The notes beneath the pieces were generated by a model. It was not told the origin of the DNA. It was given only the letters and a program-made list of their open reading frames with translations, and did no database searches. A stretch of 47,500 nt of DNA from NCBI GenBank assembly GCA_025356475.1, contig JANXSX010000173.1, forward strand, positions 1-47,500, in the 5' to 3' direction. The translations under genes and the position numbers were made by a program. Shown here in pieces: positions 1 through 8,341 of this stretch. Position 1 is the first letter of the stretch, and each line of letters starts with the position of its first letter. Source of the stretch: Isosphaeraceae bacterium. GTDB lineage: Bacteria; Planctomycetota; Planctomycetia; Isosphaerales; Isosphaeraceae.

Positions 1-3000
1 CGGTCAATCACCGCAGACGAAGAACCACCATTGGCTGGCAACGTCGTGCTTGCGACGGTGGGGGCGATCCCGTCATTAAGTAGCACGCTCAACAAGTACT
101 GAGCCCGCAGGCCCGAGTCGGCCAAGCCCTGAACCCTTGCGTAGTAAACCCCATTCGCCGGGACGGTGAAATTGAGCGGACCACCGGTGCTGCTGGCGAG
201 CGGTGTGGCGTTTCCAGCCTGTTCAATAGTCAGCTTCACGTCGTTGTTGAGCAGTGAACCGAAGCTTGGCAGATTGAACGAGAGCGTCACAGAATTGCCA
301 GTGTTCAGGTTTCCAAGGCTGTAATAATCCCCGGGATCGCCTGCGACGATCGCCCCGCCAACTGTGGCACCGTAGGCACCACCGGTCACTCCCAGCGTGA
401 GGAATGAGGCCTGAGCCTGAGTGTCATTCGGCTCCGACTCCAGTTGTGAGCTACGGCCGAGATCGACCCGAAGCTGATAGCTCGTCGGGTTTGAGGCACC
501 GACGTAAAGGTAGTACGTACCGGGCGCAGGGATCGTGAAGTTCGTAACCTGTGCTGGGTTACCGTAGTAATCACCACCCACGGTCGTCTGATTTGTTCCG
601 CTCGCGTTTTGGAGGTAGACGAAGGGGTAGAGATATGTTCCGCCAGGGGTCTCGATCCGGAACGAGACGTGGTCGCCGGCCTCGGCGTTGAAGCGGTAAT
701 AGTCGCGATCGGAGCTATCGAAAATCGTGCCGAGTGCGACCGAGGTGAAGAAGCCGCTACCTGCTGGAGCCTCGGTCATCGGCAAGGCTGTGGCACCCGG
801 GATCGAGTCGTCGCCGAGCGTTCCTTCGATTACGCCCGCCGGCGGGTTGGCAAGTATGAAGTCATGAGCACCAGGTGCTGCGTTAAGTTCGATGATCCCG
901 TAATAGGGGCCGGCCACGCTTCCGGTGAGCGTCGTGTCGTTCCAAGTCCCCTTCGTGACGCTCTGGTTGACCCCGTAGTGGAAATTGAACGCGCCGTACC
1001 ACTCGTTGCCGCTGGTATTGTTCGGCTCGCCCGGGTTCCAGTTGGTGTATGTGAGGGGTTCACCGGTCGACCAGGTGAAATTGCGGTTCGAGGCATTGGG
1101 GGAGAAGTTGGAGTCGTGAAGACCCATCCAATAAGGCTGGGAAGTGCTGGAAGGAGTCGTGACGAATGTGTTGTTGAGGAAGTCCTCTTCGCCCTGAGTG
1201 CTAATCGCGACCAGGTGCCCGCCGAGCGAGGCAGCTTCTGCTTCCGCTGCGGTCCAACTCTCTTTGGTAGTCGTCAGGCCATAATAGTGCCCGTTGAACG
1301 GAACAAACGAACTGGGAGCGGCGCTGACACCGGCTCGATTTGTCAGTCCAGGGAGCAGTGAGAACCGATAATGACCGGGTTGGAGAGGGTTCGGGGCCAA
1401 CGAGAAGTTGACCGTGCGGGAACCGACGCCACCGTAACTCGGGGCTAACGCATAAATCGAATCGTCACTTGTGCCGGCGACACCGTCGGGGCCGAGTTCC
1501 ACCAATCGATAGTTGCTCGCCGAATTAGCGGCGCTCGCGAGCAGGTCCTGGCTGAAGATGACCGAGAACCGGTCAATCGCTGAGCTGACCGTGATCACAC
1601 CGTTCGGGTCACGGAACTGGGCTCCATCGGAAGCCCAGGTGGGTTGGGCCTTCGCGAATGCGCCTAGAGACCCATCGTTGTGGTTGGATGTCGCGTCGAA
1701 AGCCGTAGCACCGGCGTTTTCGTTGAACTTCCAGTAAGACGCGAGCCCACTCTCGTTCCCGACCAATTCGGCGGGTGTTGTGACATGAGCGAGGATCGTC
1801 GCAGTATCGAGTGGGATGTTCCAGATCCGCACGTCGTCAATCTTGCCCGACCAGAACGAGTTGTTGAGGGTCTCGTTGTTGTAATCAGCCCCGATCAAGG
1901 TCGGATGCGTGTCATACCCAAGAGTGACAGCCGTCGTATTTGATGCGACCACGGCTCCGTTGACATAGAGCTTCTGCGCCCCTGTACCCGAGTCAAACGT
2001 GAAAGCAACGTGGTACCAAGTTCCGACGACCGGAGCGAAAGAGTAGGCGAGAGCACTTGCCTGACTGCTACTATTGCCAATGCTCGCACGAAGAGCACCA
2101 CTGTCGTACCAAACAACATACGAGTCGTTGGTTCCTGTGTTGACAGTCTTGGCAACGAGATGTCGAGTACCTGCCGAATAATTCGAGGCCCAGTTGAACC
2201 AACCTTCGACCGTGATGGCGGAGGCAGGTCGCAGGGAAGCAGAGTCCTCGGCACGAACATATTGATTCGAGCCATTAAAATTAAGCCCTGCATTCAACTT
2301 CGCTGATGCAACCCATGTTGGCTCGTACTGTGTGTTGAAGCCACCGAGTGTCCCATCGTTGTGGTTGATCGTCGCATCTTTGACGACCTGTCCCGTCCCT
2401 TCATCCATCCGGTAATAGGCAGCAAGACCCGTTTCGGCCCCGGTCAGGCTTCGCGCATAATCGCGTTGCATTTCGATCGGAGAGCGAGCCACGCTCCAGA
2501 CGCGGACCTCGTCGATCTTGCCAGGGAACTGGAACGCCAGAGCTTGGTTTTCGTTGTCCGCACCAATCAGGACCGGATTGGCGTCGTAGCCGATGGTTTT
2601 CGTGGTGGTATTGGAAGCGACCTGAGCCCCGTTGATGTAGAGTGCCTGGCCCCCGCCAGCGGCGTTGAAGGTGTAGGCGAGGTGGTACCAGGCCCCGATC
2701 GTCGGGGTCCAACTATAGCCCACCAAGTTTCCAGCTCCGCCGGCGTCGGAGATGAAACCATAGAGGTTGCCACCGTTATAATATAGCTGATAAGAGTCCA
2801 AGGTTCCCGTGCCGACCGTCTTGGCAATTAGCGAGATCAGCCCTGAGTTTCGGGAGAAGTTGAACCAACCTTCGAGAGAGACGCTGCTGCCCCGGAGTGA
2901 AAGAGAATCGGGAATCGAGATATGATTTGTTGCGCCATCAAAGGATAGCGAGCTTGTGCTGGGTGTAATCGCGGTGGGGAGCGTGGTGGCTACGATAACG

Positions 3001-3920
3001 GGCGTGTTCGTGTCGGCAACATCGGCGTTGAGGAAATAGAGGGCTTGATTGCCTGCGGTTGAGGCGGTGTTGGCGGAGATTCTGGCGTAATAGATCCCGT
3101 CGCTTGCCAACGTGAAGCTTGCATGACTGGCACCAATACCTGTGGCTAACACCACTCCGTCAGCCCGAACGAGATCGACCTTGCCGTCGAGAGTGCTGAC
3201 GCTCGGCTTGGTCAGCGACAGATCCACAAGGTTGCCAGCTCTGAGATTGCCGAGGTTGACATAATCGACGTCGCTTGATGTCGTAATGTTACCGGCAAGA
3301 ATCCCGATGGCATGCCCGGATCCGTTCGGTGTCAGATCGATGGGGCTGGCGGACGTGGTCGCGCCGTTGTCCTCGGTCTCGAAGTTGACCCCCGAGGCCT
3401 CGTCGATCCGGATCGAGTAGGCGGGGTTGATGTAACCGCTGCCGTTATAGCTTCGGGCCTTGACGTAATAGGTGCCAGGCGTAGGGATTGCGAAATTCGT
3501 GATCTGGGCATGCCCGCCCGAGTAGTCATTCGCCTGTGCGACGATCGTATCGCTTGAGTTCCGCAGCTCGACATAGATCGAGCCATAACCTGTGGTCGTC
3601 GAATCACCGGCAATTGATACGTGCTGGCCTCCCTCAGCCGAGAAGCTCCAGTAATCAACATCAGTTGTGGATCCGATTGAACCTGTGCCGAGCCCCGTGT
3701 AAAAATTACCTCCGACCGGGTCGGCTTTGATGACCAATGCAGTCGCCAAGGCAAGTGCATCGTTGGGCTCGACTTCGGGCGTTACGGTAAGCAGTAGGCG
3801 AGGTTCGAGGGATTGCGTGTCGGGTCGCAGGCGATCGCTTTGGAACCGCCTGCCGCGCTTCCGCCTCCGATCAGCCGTCATTTTATCGAGTTGCTGCCGC
3901 CAGTTGGAGAGTGTGGACAT
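1..3920 (-). CDS. Giant secreted surface protein, LEPR-XLL type, with LamG, C-type lectin and PPC-like domains (partial)
   Basis: The reading frame is open from the ATG at 3920 to the window edge, giving 1306 codons without a stop; the C-terminus lies outside. An AAGGA ribosome site sits 9 bases before the ATG. Residues 38-45 read LEPRLLLT, the planctomycete LEPR-XLL motif near the N-terminus of very large exported proteins. In order I see a PPC-like beta domain (about 50-175) starting at VEPND, a second PPC-like unit (about 180-310), two LamG/concanavalin-like domains (about 325-510 and 540-720, each with an EGWFN core and a KIDEVRVW-type end), an Ig-like SbsA-type repeat (about 765-865), a C-type-lectin-like domain (about 870-1017, with WTAAEAEAASLGGHLVAI and NWNPGEPNN), then more PPC-like units. 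The last residues, DGIAPTVASTTLPANGG, look like the start of another Ig-like repeat. The role is probably adhesion or carbohydrate binding at the cell surface; the exact ligand is unknown. Confidence 0.9.
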   Translation of the reverse strand, partial: MSTLSNWRQQLDKMTADRRRKRGRRFQSDRLRPDTQSLEPRLLLTVTPEVEPNDALALATALVIKADPVGGNFYTGLGTGSIGSTTDVDYWSFSAEGGQHVSIAGDSTTTGYGSIYVELRNSSDTIVAQANDYSGGHAQITNFAIPTPGTYYVKARSYNGSGYINPAYSIRIDEASGVNFETEDNGATTSASPIDLTPNGSGHAIGILAGNITTSSDVDYVNLGNLRAGNLVDLSLTKPSVSTLDGKVDLVRADGVVLATGIGASHASFTLASDGIYYARISANTASTAGNQALYFLNADVADTNTPVIVATTLPTAITPSTSSLSFDGATNHISIPDSLSLRGSSVSLEGWFNFSRNSGLISLIAKTVGTGTLDSYQLYYNGGNLYGFISDAGGAGNLVGYSWTPTIGAWYHLAYTFNAAGGGQALYINGAQVASNTTTKTIGYDANPVLIGADNENQALAFQFPGKIDEVRVWSVARSPIEMQRDYARSLTGAETGLAAYYRMDEGTGQVVKDATINHNDGTLGGFNTQYEPTWVASAKLNAGLNFNGSNQYVRAEDSASLRPASAITVEGWFNWASNYSAGTRHLVAKTVNTGTNDSYVVWYDSGALRASIGNSSSQASALAYSFAPVVGTWYHVAFTFDSGTGAQKLYVNGAVVASNTTAVTLGYDTHPTLIGADYNNETLNNSFWSGKIDDVRIWNIPLDTATILAHVTTPAELVGNESGLASYWKFNENAGATAFDATSNHNDGSLGAFAKAQPTWASDGAQFRDPNGVITVSSAIDRFSVIFSQDLLASAANSASNYRLVELGPDGVAGTSDDSIYALAPSYGGVGSRTVNFSLAPNPLQPGHYRFSLLPGLTNRAGVSAAPSSFVPFNGHYYGLTTTKESWTAAEAEAASLGGHLVAISTQGEEDFLNNTFVTTPSSTSQPYWMGLHDSNFSPNASNRNFTWSTGEPLTYTNWNPGEPNNTSGNEWYGAFNFHYGVNQSVTKGTWNDTTLTGSVAGPYYGIIELNAAPGAHDFILANPPAGVIEGTLGDDSIPGATALPMTEAPAGSGFFTSVALGTIFDSSDRDYYRFNAEAGDHVSFRIETPGGTYLYPFVYLQNASGTNQTTVGGDYYGNPAQVTNFTIPAPGTYYLYVGASNPTSYQLRVDLGRSSQLESEPNDTQAQASFLTLGVTGGAYGATVGGAIVAGDPGDYYSLGNLNTGNSVTLSFNLPSFGSLLNNDVKLTIEQAGNATPLASSTGGPLNFTVPANGVYYARVQGLADSGLRAQYLLSVLLNDGIAPTVASTTLPANGGSSSAVID

Positions 3921-5332
3921 GTGACTGTATCCTTATGTGTAGATTCAACGTCACGTGGCAGGTTTCAGCCTAACCACACGACGGAGGTGGATTCGCAAGA
4001 CGGTCGAATTGTGTGCTGTTGTTCAGCGAGGCGAGTTGTCTAAATCTTGTCGGTTCGGTGCGAATCAATACCGACACGCACCTTGACGTCAGAGTTGCGG
4101 CTGTATGCACGAGAGACTGCGCAGCCCGCGAACTGGAGCAGAGTCCATTGAGATCAGAGAATGGCACGTCTGAGCCAACGAGGCGAGGTAATCAGAATGA
4201 CGATTACCTATCGGATGGGTCGAGCCGGGCACGATCCTTGGCCCTGGCGGTCGGAGATCTCTGAAATCCAAACATGAAAATGATGCCAAATTAACCAGGG
4301 CTGATTAGAGAGAATCGACAATCGCCCGAATCGAGTTCGATCAATCATTTGCACACCTCTGATTTACTTAATGTTAATACTTACAGTGAACCGTTAATCG
4401 CAGTTTAAGACGACGGTTTGTGAGATGTCAAGGAGGCAGAGAAAAATCAACGTAATCCTTCTTAAGCGAGGCACGAGCGGATACCATATGTTAAAAATAG
4501 CGGATTTTTGGAGACTGAAGACGTTTGGCCAGACAGGCCTGGCTTACAATTTAGCGGGAATAGATTGACGTCCCCACCGATGGATGGTGTTTGTCGGCAA
4601 GGAACTGGAAGTTCCTAAAGTCGAGCGACACGTTTAATTGTGCGAGTGCGTGGGAAGGAGGGCGAGGTCTGGCAGAGCAAGAATTGGGACATCTATGGAA
4701 CAATCTGGTCCCGGGAGTCGTCCATTCATCACAATTCTGACCTTGCAAGGGGCGTCGGGCCTCGAGTCCCGACAGACCTGGAAGCCAATCGGTCTCGGGT
4801 CGCAAGGGAATCAATGTAATGCACCGGTCGTGCCTCGGGCCGAATCGCTCGGAGACGTCGAGTTTGGCATTGCACCGGTTCAAGAAACAAGGAATCGGGC
4901 AGTCGTTCAAAAACGCGCCCGAATAATTCGTTACTGTTTTGGGAAGGCGATGTTAATCTACGAGTGTGCTAACGTAGATTGATTTCCAAGAACGCGAGTT
5001 CTTAAGCTAAAGAGGTTCCGATATCAGACGATTGCGATGTCAACAGTTTCGAGGATTTCCTTGATGAAAAAGCCTCCCACAGCGACCAATCATTTTCTCA
5101 AAAAGGAGCCTCAATAGCGTAATCGAGTGAGCATATAATGAATACACGAATTTGCGTGATCGCGCAGAAGCTCATGTGGATAGGGGAATCATCGCTAACT
5201 TGGTTGAGGTGCTTCGTCCCTGAAATGGCAACCAGGGATCAAATCGACGTGAATCAAATCCACGATTGTTTTGATTGCATTTGAACAAAGACGCTCGCTT
5301 CGGGTACAAAGTTGCCCCAAATGTGCGACCGA
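3921..5332. other. Long intergenic region, no supported gene
   Basis: About 1.4 kb with lower G+C than its neighbours and only short, unconvincing reading frames on both strands. The part next to 3920 must hold the promoter and 5' leader of the giant surface protein, but I see no clear sigma-70 pair. A TATAAT at 5134-5139 has no matching -35 box. Around 4600-4820 short stretches in different frames look faintly protein-like, which could be a decayed gene, but nothing is recognisable. Confidence 0.5.
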
Positions 5333-5563
5333 CTAGCGGCGAGACAAGCCATCAGTCGACACGGATTGGCTTGCCAGGAGTTCGTCGTCGCAGCCGTCTT
5401 CCGGGCAGTGCCGATGGTTGCATATCGTGCAGAGGGAAGGAACACTCCGAGCGTAGACCGAGTTGTCGCCCGAGTTCCAATGAGTGGCAATCTGAAACAT
5501 CACCACTGCCACAAGAAGTAGATGGACGATCGGGTCGCCGAGCCAACCAAGGAGGGTTTTCAT
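5333..5563 (-). CDS. Possible small single-pass membrane protein with a Cys/His cluster
   Basis: A 76-codon frame starting at the ATG at 5563, with a purine-rich AGGTGAGGTG just upstream; a GTG 12 bases further up is the alternative start. Residues about 7-28 (WLGDPIVHLLLVAVVMFQIA) form one clear hydrophobic segment. The polar tail holds a compact cluster of the form C-x2-C-x4-C-x4-C with two histidines (residues about 46-60), suggestive of metal binding. It stands alone in a gene-poor region. I do not recognise a family. The well-formed membrane segment and ribosome site favour a real gene, but short frames arise by chance here, so this is tentative. Confidence 0.4.
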   Translation of the reverse strand: MKTLLGWLGDPIVHLLLVAVVMFQIATHWNSGDNSVYARSVPSLCTICNHRHCPEDGCDDELLASQSVSTDGLSRR

Positions 5564-5783
5564 ACAGCACCTCACCTTTCTATCCTTGAGTACGACCCAG
5601 TCGTCGAAGTTGGTCGTTGTTCGACCTCACGAATCATGAAAGCAACGAAGATGTCTGATTTCTTACCTTTGGTCGAAAATCAGTCACTCTGTGAAGATCC
5701 TACGTCACGGTTTTGCAACCCATGAAATACGACGAACATTGAGGTCAGAGACAACGTCGAGGGGGGTGGAGTAAACCGCGTAA

Positions 5784-5821
5784 GGACGCCGATCCCACAA
5801 GAGATGGGAGTGGGCGGGTCC
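5784..5821. other. Two-tier stem-loop of unknown role
   Basis: An outer near-complementary pair (GGACGCC at 5784 against GGCGGGTCC ending 5821, one bulge region) encloses an inner perfect pair TCCCA/TGGGA (5793-5797 and 5805-5809). There is no T-run on either side, so it is not a typical terminator. It lies alone between the small membrane ORF and the 3' end of the cyclophilin gene. It could be part of an untranslated RNA. The stretch 5564-6010 otherwise holds only the terminator at 5927. Confidence 0.3.
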
Positions 5822-5926
5822 TCTGGGTTCAATTAAGTGAGGTCCATGTCGTATTCGAGAAATGAAGGAGGATGTGACTACGAATTGTTACAAAATTTCG
5901 AGCCCTTTCTAACTCACAACGAGAAT

Positions 5927-5962
5927 GCCCCCGGATCGAGCACAATGGCTGAATCCGGGGGC
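5927..5962 (-). terminator. Stem-loop downstream of the surface cyclophilin gene
   Basis: A perfect 10-bp inverted repeat (GCCCCCGGAT / ATCCGGGGGC) with a 16-base loop begins 49 bases after the stop of the gene ending at 6011. No strong T-run follows, so termination may be imperfect, but position and stem strength fit a transcript end. Confidence 0.55.
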
Positions 5963-6010
5963 CTAGGAGATTTCATGATAGGGAGTCAGACGTGGCGACT
6001 ACCTCGTTGT

Positions 6011-8131
6011 CTAACCACCACTTCCGTGCGTGTGAATCACATGCTTGGGCGGGCTTTTGATGGCGACGAGTTTCGTTCCTTTGAACTTGTAGTAAGTTCC
6101 GACGGGAGGGCGGCTTTGGCCCAGGAATCCCTTGGCCTTAGGGATTCCCGCGAAGAGGAGGTCCCTACCAGGGCTCTTGATGAACCTGACATGTCCCTTC
6201 CGACCGATCAATCGGTCGTTGCCTGCTCCACCCGTGAGCGTGTTCTGGCCAAACCAGCCATGGAGCGTTGATGAACCGCTTCCCGCGACCACCGTGTTCT
6301 TGCCGCCGTGTCCACCGTCGAGGGTCGTCGGCAAGGTGATCCCCGCGTCAACCTGGATGTTGTCGGAGTTCTTGGACCCATAAACGACCACGAGATCAAG
6401 ACTGCCGGCAGCGGGTTGGGTCGAGTCGAGAACTCCGTTCACTGTGACATTAATATTGCCATTCACCTGGGTAAGATGAATTGTATTTGTGCCGCCATCG
6501 GTACGAGGCGCGGGTGTCACGACCAAGACTCGATTAATCACACGAACCGCTCCGCCTTGGACACTGATGGTGACCGTTGCAGGCAGGCTGGTCAGCGTGG
6601 AACTACCCGACGGCGCGGACGCCGTGAACTGAAGGCTATCCGTTCCGTTGAAACCGGGCTTCGGAGTGTACGTCAAGGCACCGGTTGTCGGGTTCAGGCT
6701 GGTGATCGTGCCATTCTTTGGCTGGGTGGTTATGGCGAAGGTAAGAGTCGGGGGGGATGTGGCACCTGGGTTCGCATTGTTGACCAGGAGATTGAGGTTA
6801 GTGGGCTGATCTGCGTTCACGGTTGCTGATGAGTTGAGCGCGATTGGTGTCTGGGTGATCTGCCCACCGCTAGTGACCGTCATCGTGATTTGCTGAGTAT
6901 CGTAATTCGACGGCGTTTCTGCGACTGCCGCCCCGTGGGTGAACTGATCGCGAACCCCGACCAACAGGTTGATGACCCCGGTGAACCCGGCATTGGGCTT
7001 CACGGTGACAATTCCGGTGGCTTGATCCACGGTCGCTGTCGCATTCTGAACAGGTGTGAACGCGCCCCCCGAAACACCCCCCTGCACTGTGAACGTCAAC
7101 ACAGCGGCTGGGTTCACATCAGTGGCCCGAAGCTGAAAAATCGATGTCTGGTTGACACCAACCTTCACATTTCCTGGGACCGGATTGAGGAAGGGGCGTT
7201 CCGTGACTGACGGGTCTGTGATGACGACATTCACTCCGAACGACTGTGTCGCTGTGGTGTGAGTTGACGGGTCGGTCGCTGTCACGACGACAGTTGAAGT
7301 CTCACCGGCTTTAGATCCGGTAGTGTTGATATGAATCACGCCATTGGGATTCGTATTTGCCAGTGTCACCGAAGTCATCGTAATCGGCGATAGCGGTTTC
7401 GTTTTGTCTGCGCTGGTCGTTTCGACTTGTGTCATCTTGGTGACGATGTCTTGGCCGGAAACGAGTTGGGCGAAAATCGTATGTTTGTAGTCGAGGAACC
7501 GAGGCGATCCCGTGGTGACGAAGAACTGCGAGCTATTCGTGTCGGAGCCTGCGTTCGCCATCGCGAGCTGATACGTTCCTGTGAACGCTAGCTGTGGCAC
7601 GAATTCGTCCGGGAAAGGGTAGCCCGGCTGGTTGGGTGTCCCTGTGCCGTCGCCATTGACAGATCCACCTTGGACGATGTAATCGGTGGGTCCAGGAAAT
7701 CCGGGCGAGACGCGGTGGAAGGTCTGATTGGTGTAGAAACCCTGATTGACCAGGTTGCTGATCGAAGCGACCGTATTCGGCGTCAAGTCGCCGAACAACT
7801 GATACGTCATCGAACCAGTGAAGGAAATATCCTTGGAGTCGGCAGCGGTGTGGGTCACGTTAACAGTCATGAACTGGCCGGTCGCCACCGTCGCTACCAC
7901 ATCCGGGTTGCTTGACTTCACGGTATAGGTTTGCGAGGTGCTCCCCGAGGCCGAGCCATCGAGCGAGACCTGGTAGCCGATGAATTGGGGGGATGAAACA
8001 GTCGCGATTGGAGCGAGGGAGGCAGCGAGCAGTTGTCGAACCTCCATCCCCTCGAGAACCGGGGCGCATCGACGACGCGCCGCTCCTCGCGACACTAACC
8101 CAGCGCGAGTCCCCTCGGTACGGTTCCACAT
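6011..8131 (-). CDS. Secreted surface protein with cyclophilin-type PPIase domain, cadherin/Big-like repeats and RTX-like motif
   Basis: I choose the ATG at 8131 because a perfect AGGAGG lies 8 bases upstream; a longer frame reaches 8188. The protein has 706 residues. Residues 26-36 (LEGMEVRQLLA) are a variant of the LEPR-XLL export motif. A cyclophilin-type peptidyl-prolyl isomerase domain spans about 105-260, with FHRVSPGF, IVQGG and MANAGSDTNSSQFF, the family's catalytic and substrate-binding signatures. Then come beta-sandwich repeats of cadherin/Big type (about 260-540), one with the TLTYTPKPGFNGTDS-like signature, and near the C-terminus an RTX-like calcium-binding motif (GGAGNDRLIG at 634-643) in a Gly-rich region. 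It ends in a basic tail. The domain mix implies a cell-surface or matrix protein that could aid folding or turnover of other exported proteins. It is followed by a stem-loop at 5927-5962 and preceded by a strong terminator at 8271-8308, so it is probably its own transcript. Confidence 0.88.
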   Translation of the reverse strand: MWNRTEGTRAGLVSRGAARRRCAPVLEGMEVRQLLAASLAPIATVSSPQFIGYQVSLDGSASGSTSQTYTVKSSNPDVVATVATGQFMTVNVTHTAADSKDISFTGSMTYQLFGDLTPNTVASISNLVNQGFYTNQTFHRVSPGFPGPTDYIVQGGSVNGDGTGTPNQPGYPFPDEFVPQLAFTGTYQLAMANAGSDTNSSQFFVTTGSPRFLDYKHTIFAQLVSGQDIVTKMTQVETTSADKTKPLSPITMTSVTLANTNPNGVIHINTTGSKAGETSTVVVTATDPSTHTTATQSFGVNVVITDPSVTERPFLNPVPGNVKVGVNQTSIFQLRATDVNPAAVLTFTVQGGVSGGAFTPVQNATATVDQATGIVTVKPNAGFTGVINLLVGVRDQFTHGAAVAETPSNYDTQQITMTVTSGGQITQTPIALNSSATVNADQPTNLNLLVNNANPGATSPPTLTFAITTQPKNGTITSLNPTTGALTYTPKPGFNGTDSLQFTASAPSGSSTLTSLPATVTISVQGGAVRVINRVLVVTPAPRTDGGTNTIHLTQVNGNINVTVNGVLDSTQPAAGSLDLVVVYGSKNSDNIQVDAGITLPTTLDGGHGGKNTVVAGSGSSTLHGWFGQNTLTGGAGNDRLIGRKGHVRFIKSPGRDLLFAGIPKAKGFLGQSRPPVGTYYKFKGTKLVAIKSPPKHVIHTHGSGG

Positions 8132-8270
8132 GGCGAGAGCCTCCTGCTCCGACTCGATCCTGTCCGAACGGCCAGGCCAAACGCGCACGCTGGGTCACGT
8201 CAGCCGACGACACAGACCTTTCTATCGGTCGTGCGGACTGGACGACTTGAATCGATTCTGACTTGGGAAA

Positions 8271-8308
8271 CGAACAAGGGGCGAGCCATGTGGCTCGCCC
8301 CTTGTTCG
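8271..8308 (-). terminator. Strong rho-independent-like terminator
   Basis: An 18-bp near-perfect palindromic stem (CGAACAAGGGGCGAGCCA and its complement) with a 2-4-base loop lies 33 bases after the stop of the gene ending at 8342. On the minus strand it is followed by TTTCCC. It separates the DUF3352-like gene from the cyclophilin gene. Confidence 0.8.
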
Positions 8309-8341
8309 TTGATCTGAAACTCGCCGACAACCTGAGTCAAA

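Noticed and set aside
609-1361. 250-codon plus-strand frame inside the giant surface-protein gene
   Set aside because: The minus-strand frame is continuous for 1306 codons with clear domains; this is its shadow.
4551-4910. 119-codon minus-strand frame in the gene-poor region
   Set aside because: No ribosome site, no recognisable pattern, Pro/Arg-rich composition; most likely chance.
5134-5139. TATAAT as a promoter
   Set aside because: No -35 box at the right distance and no gene downstream on that strand.
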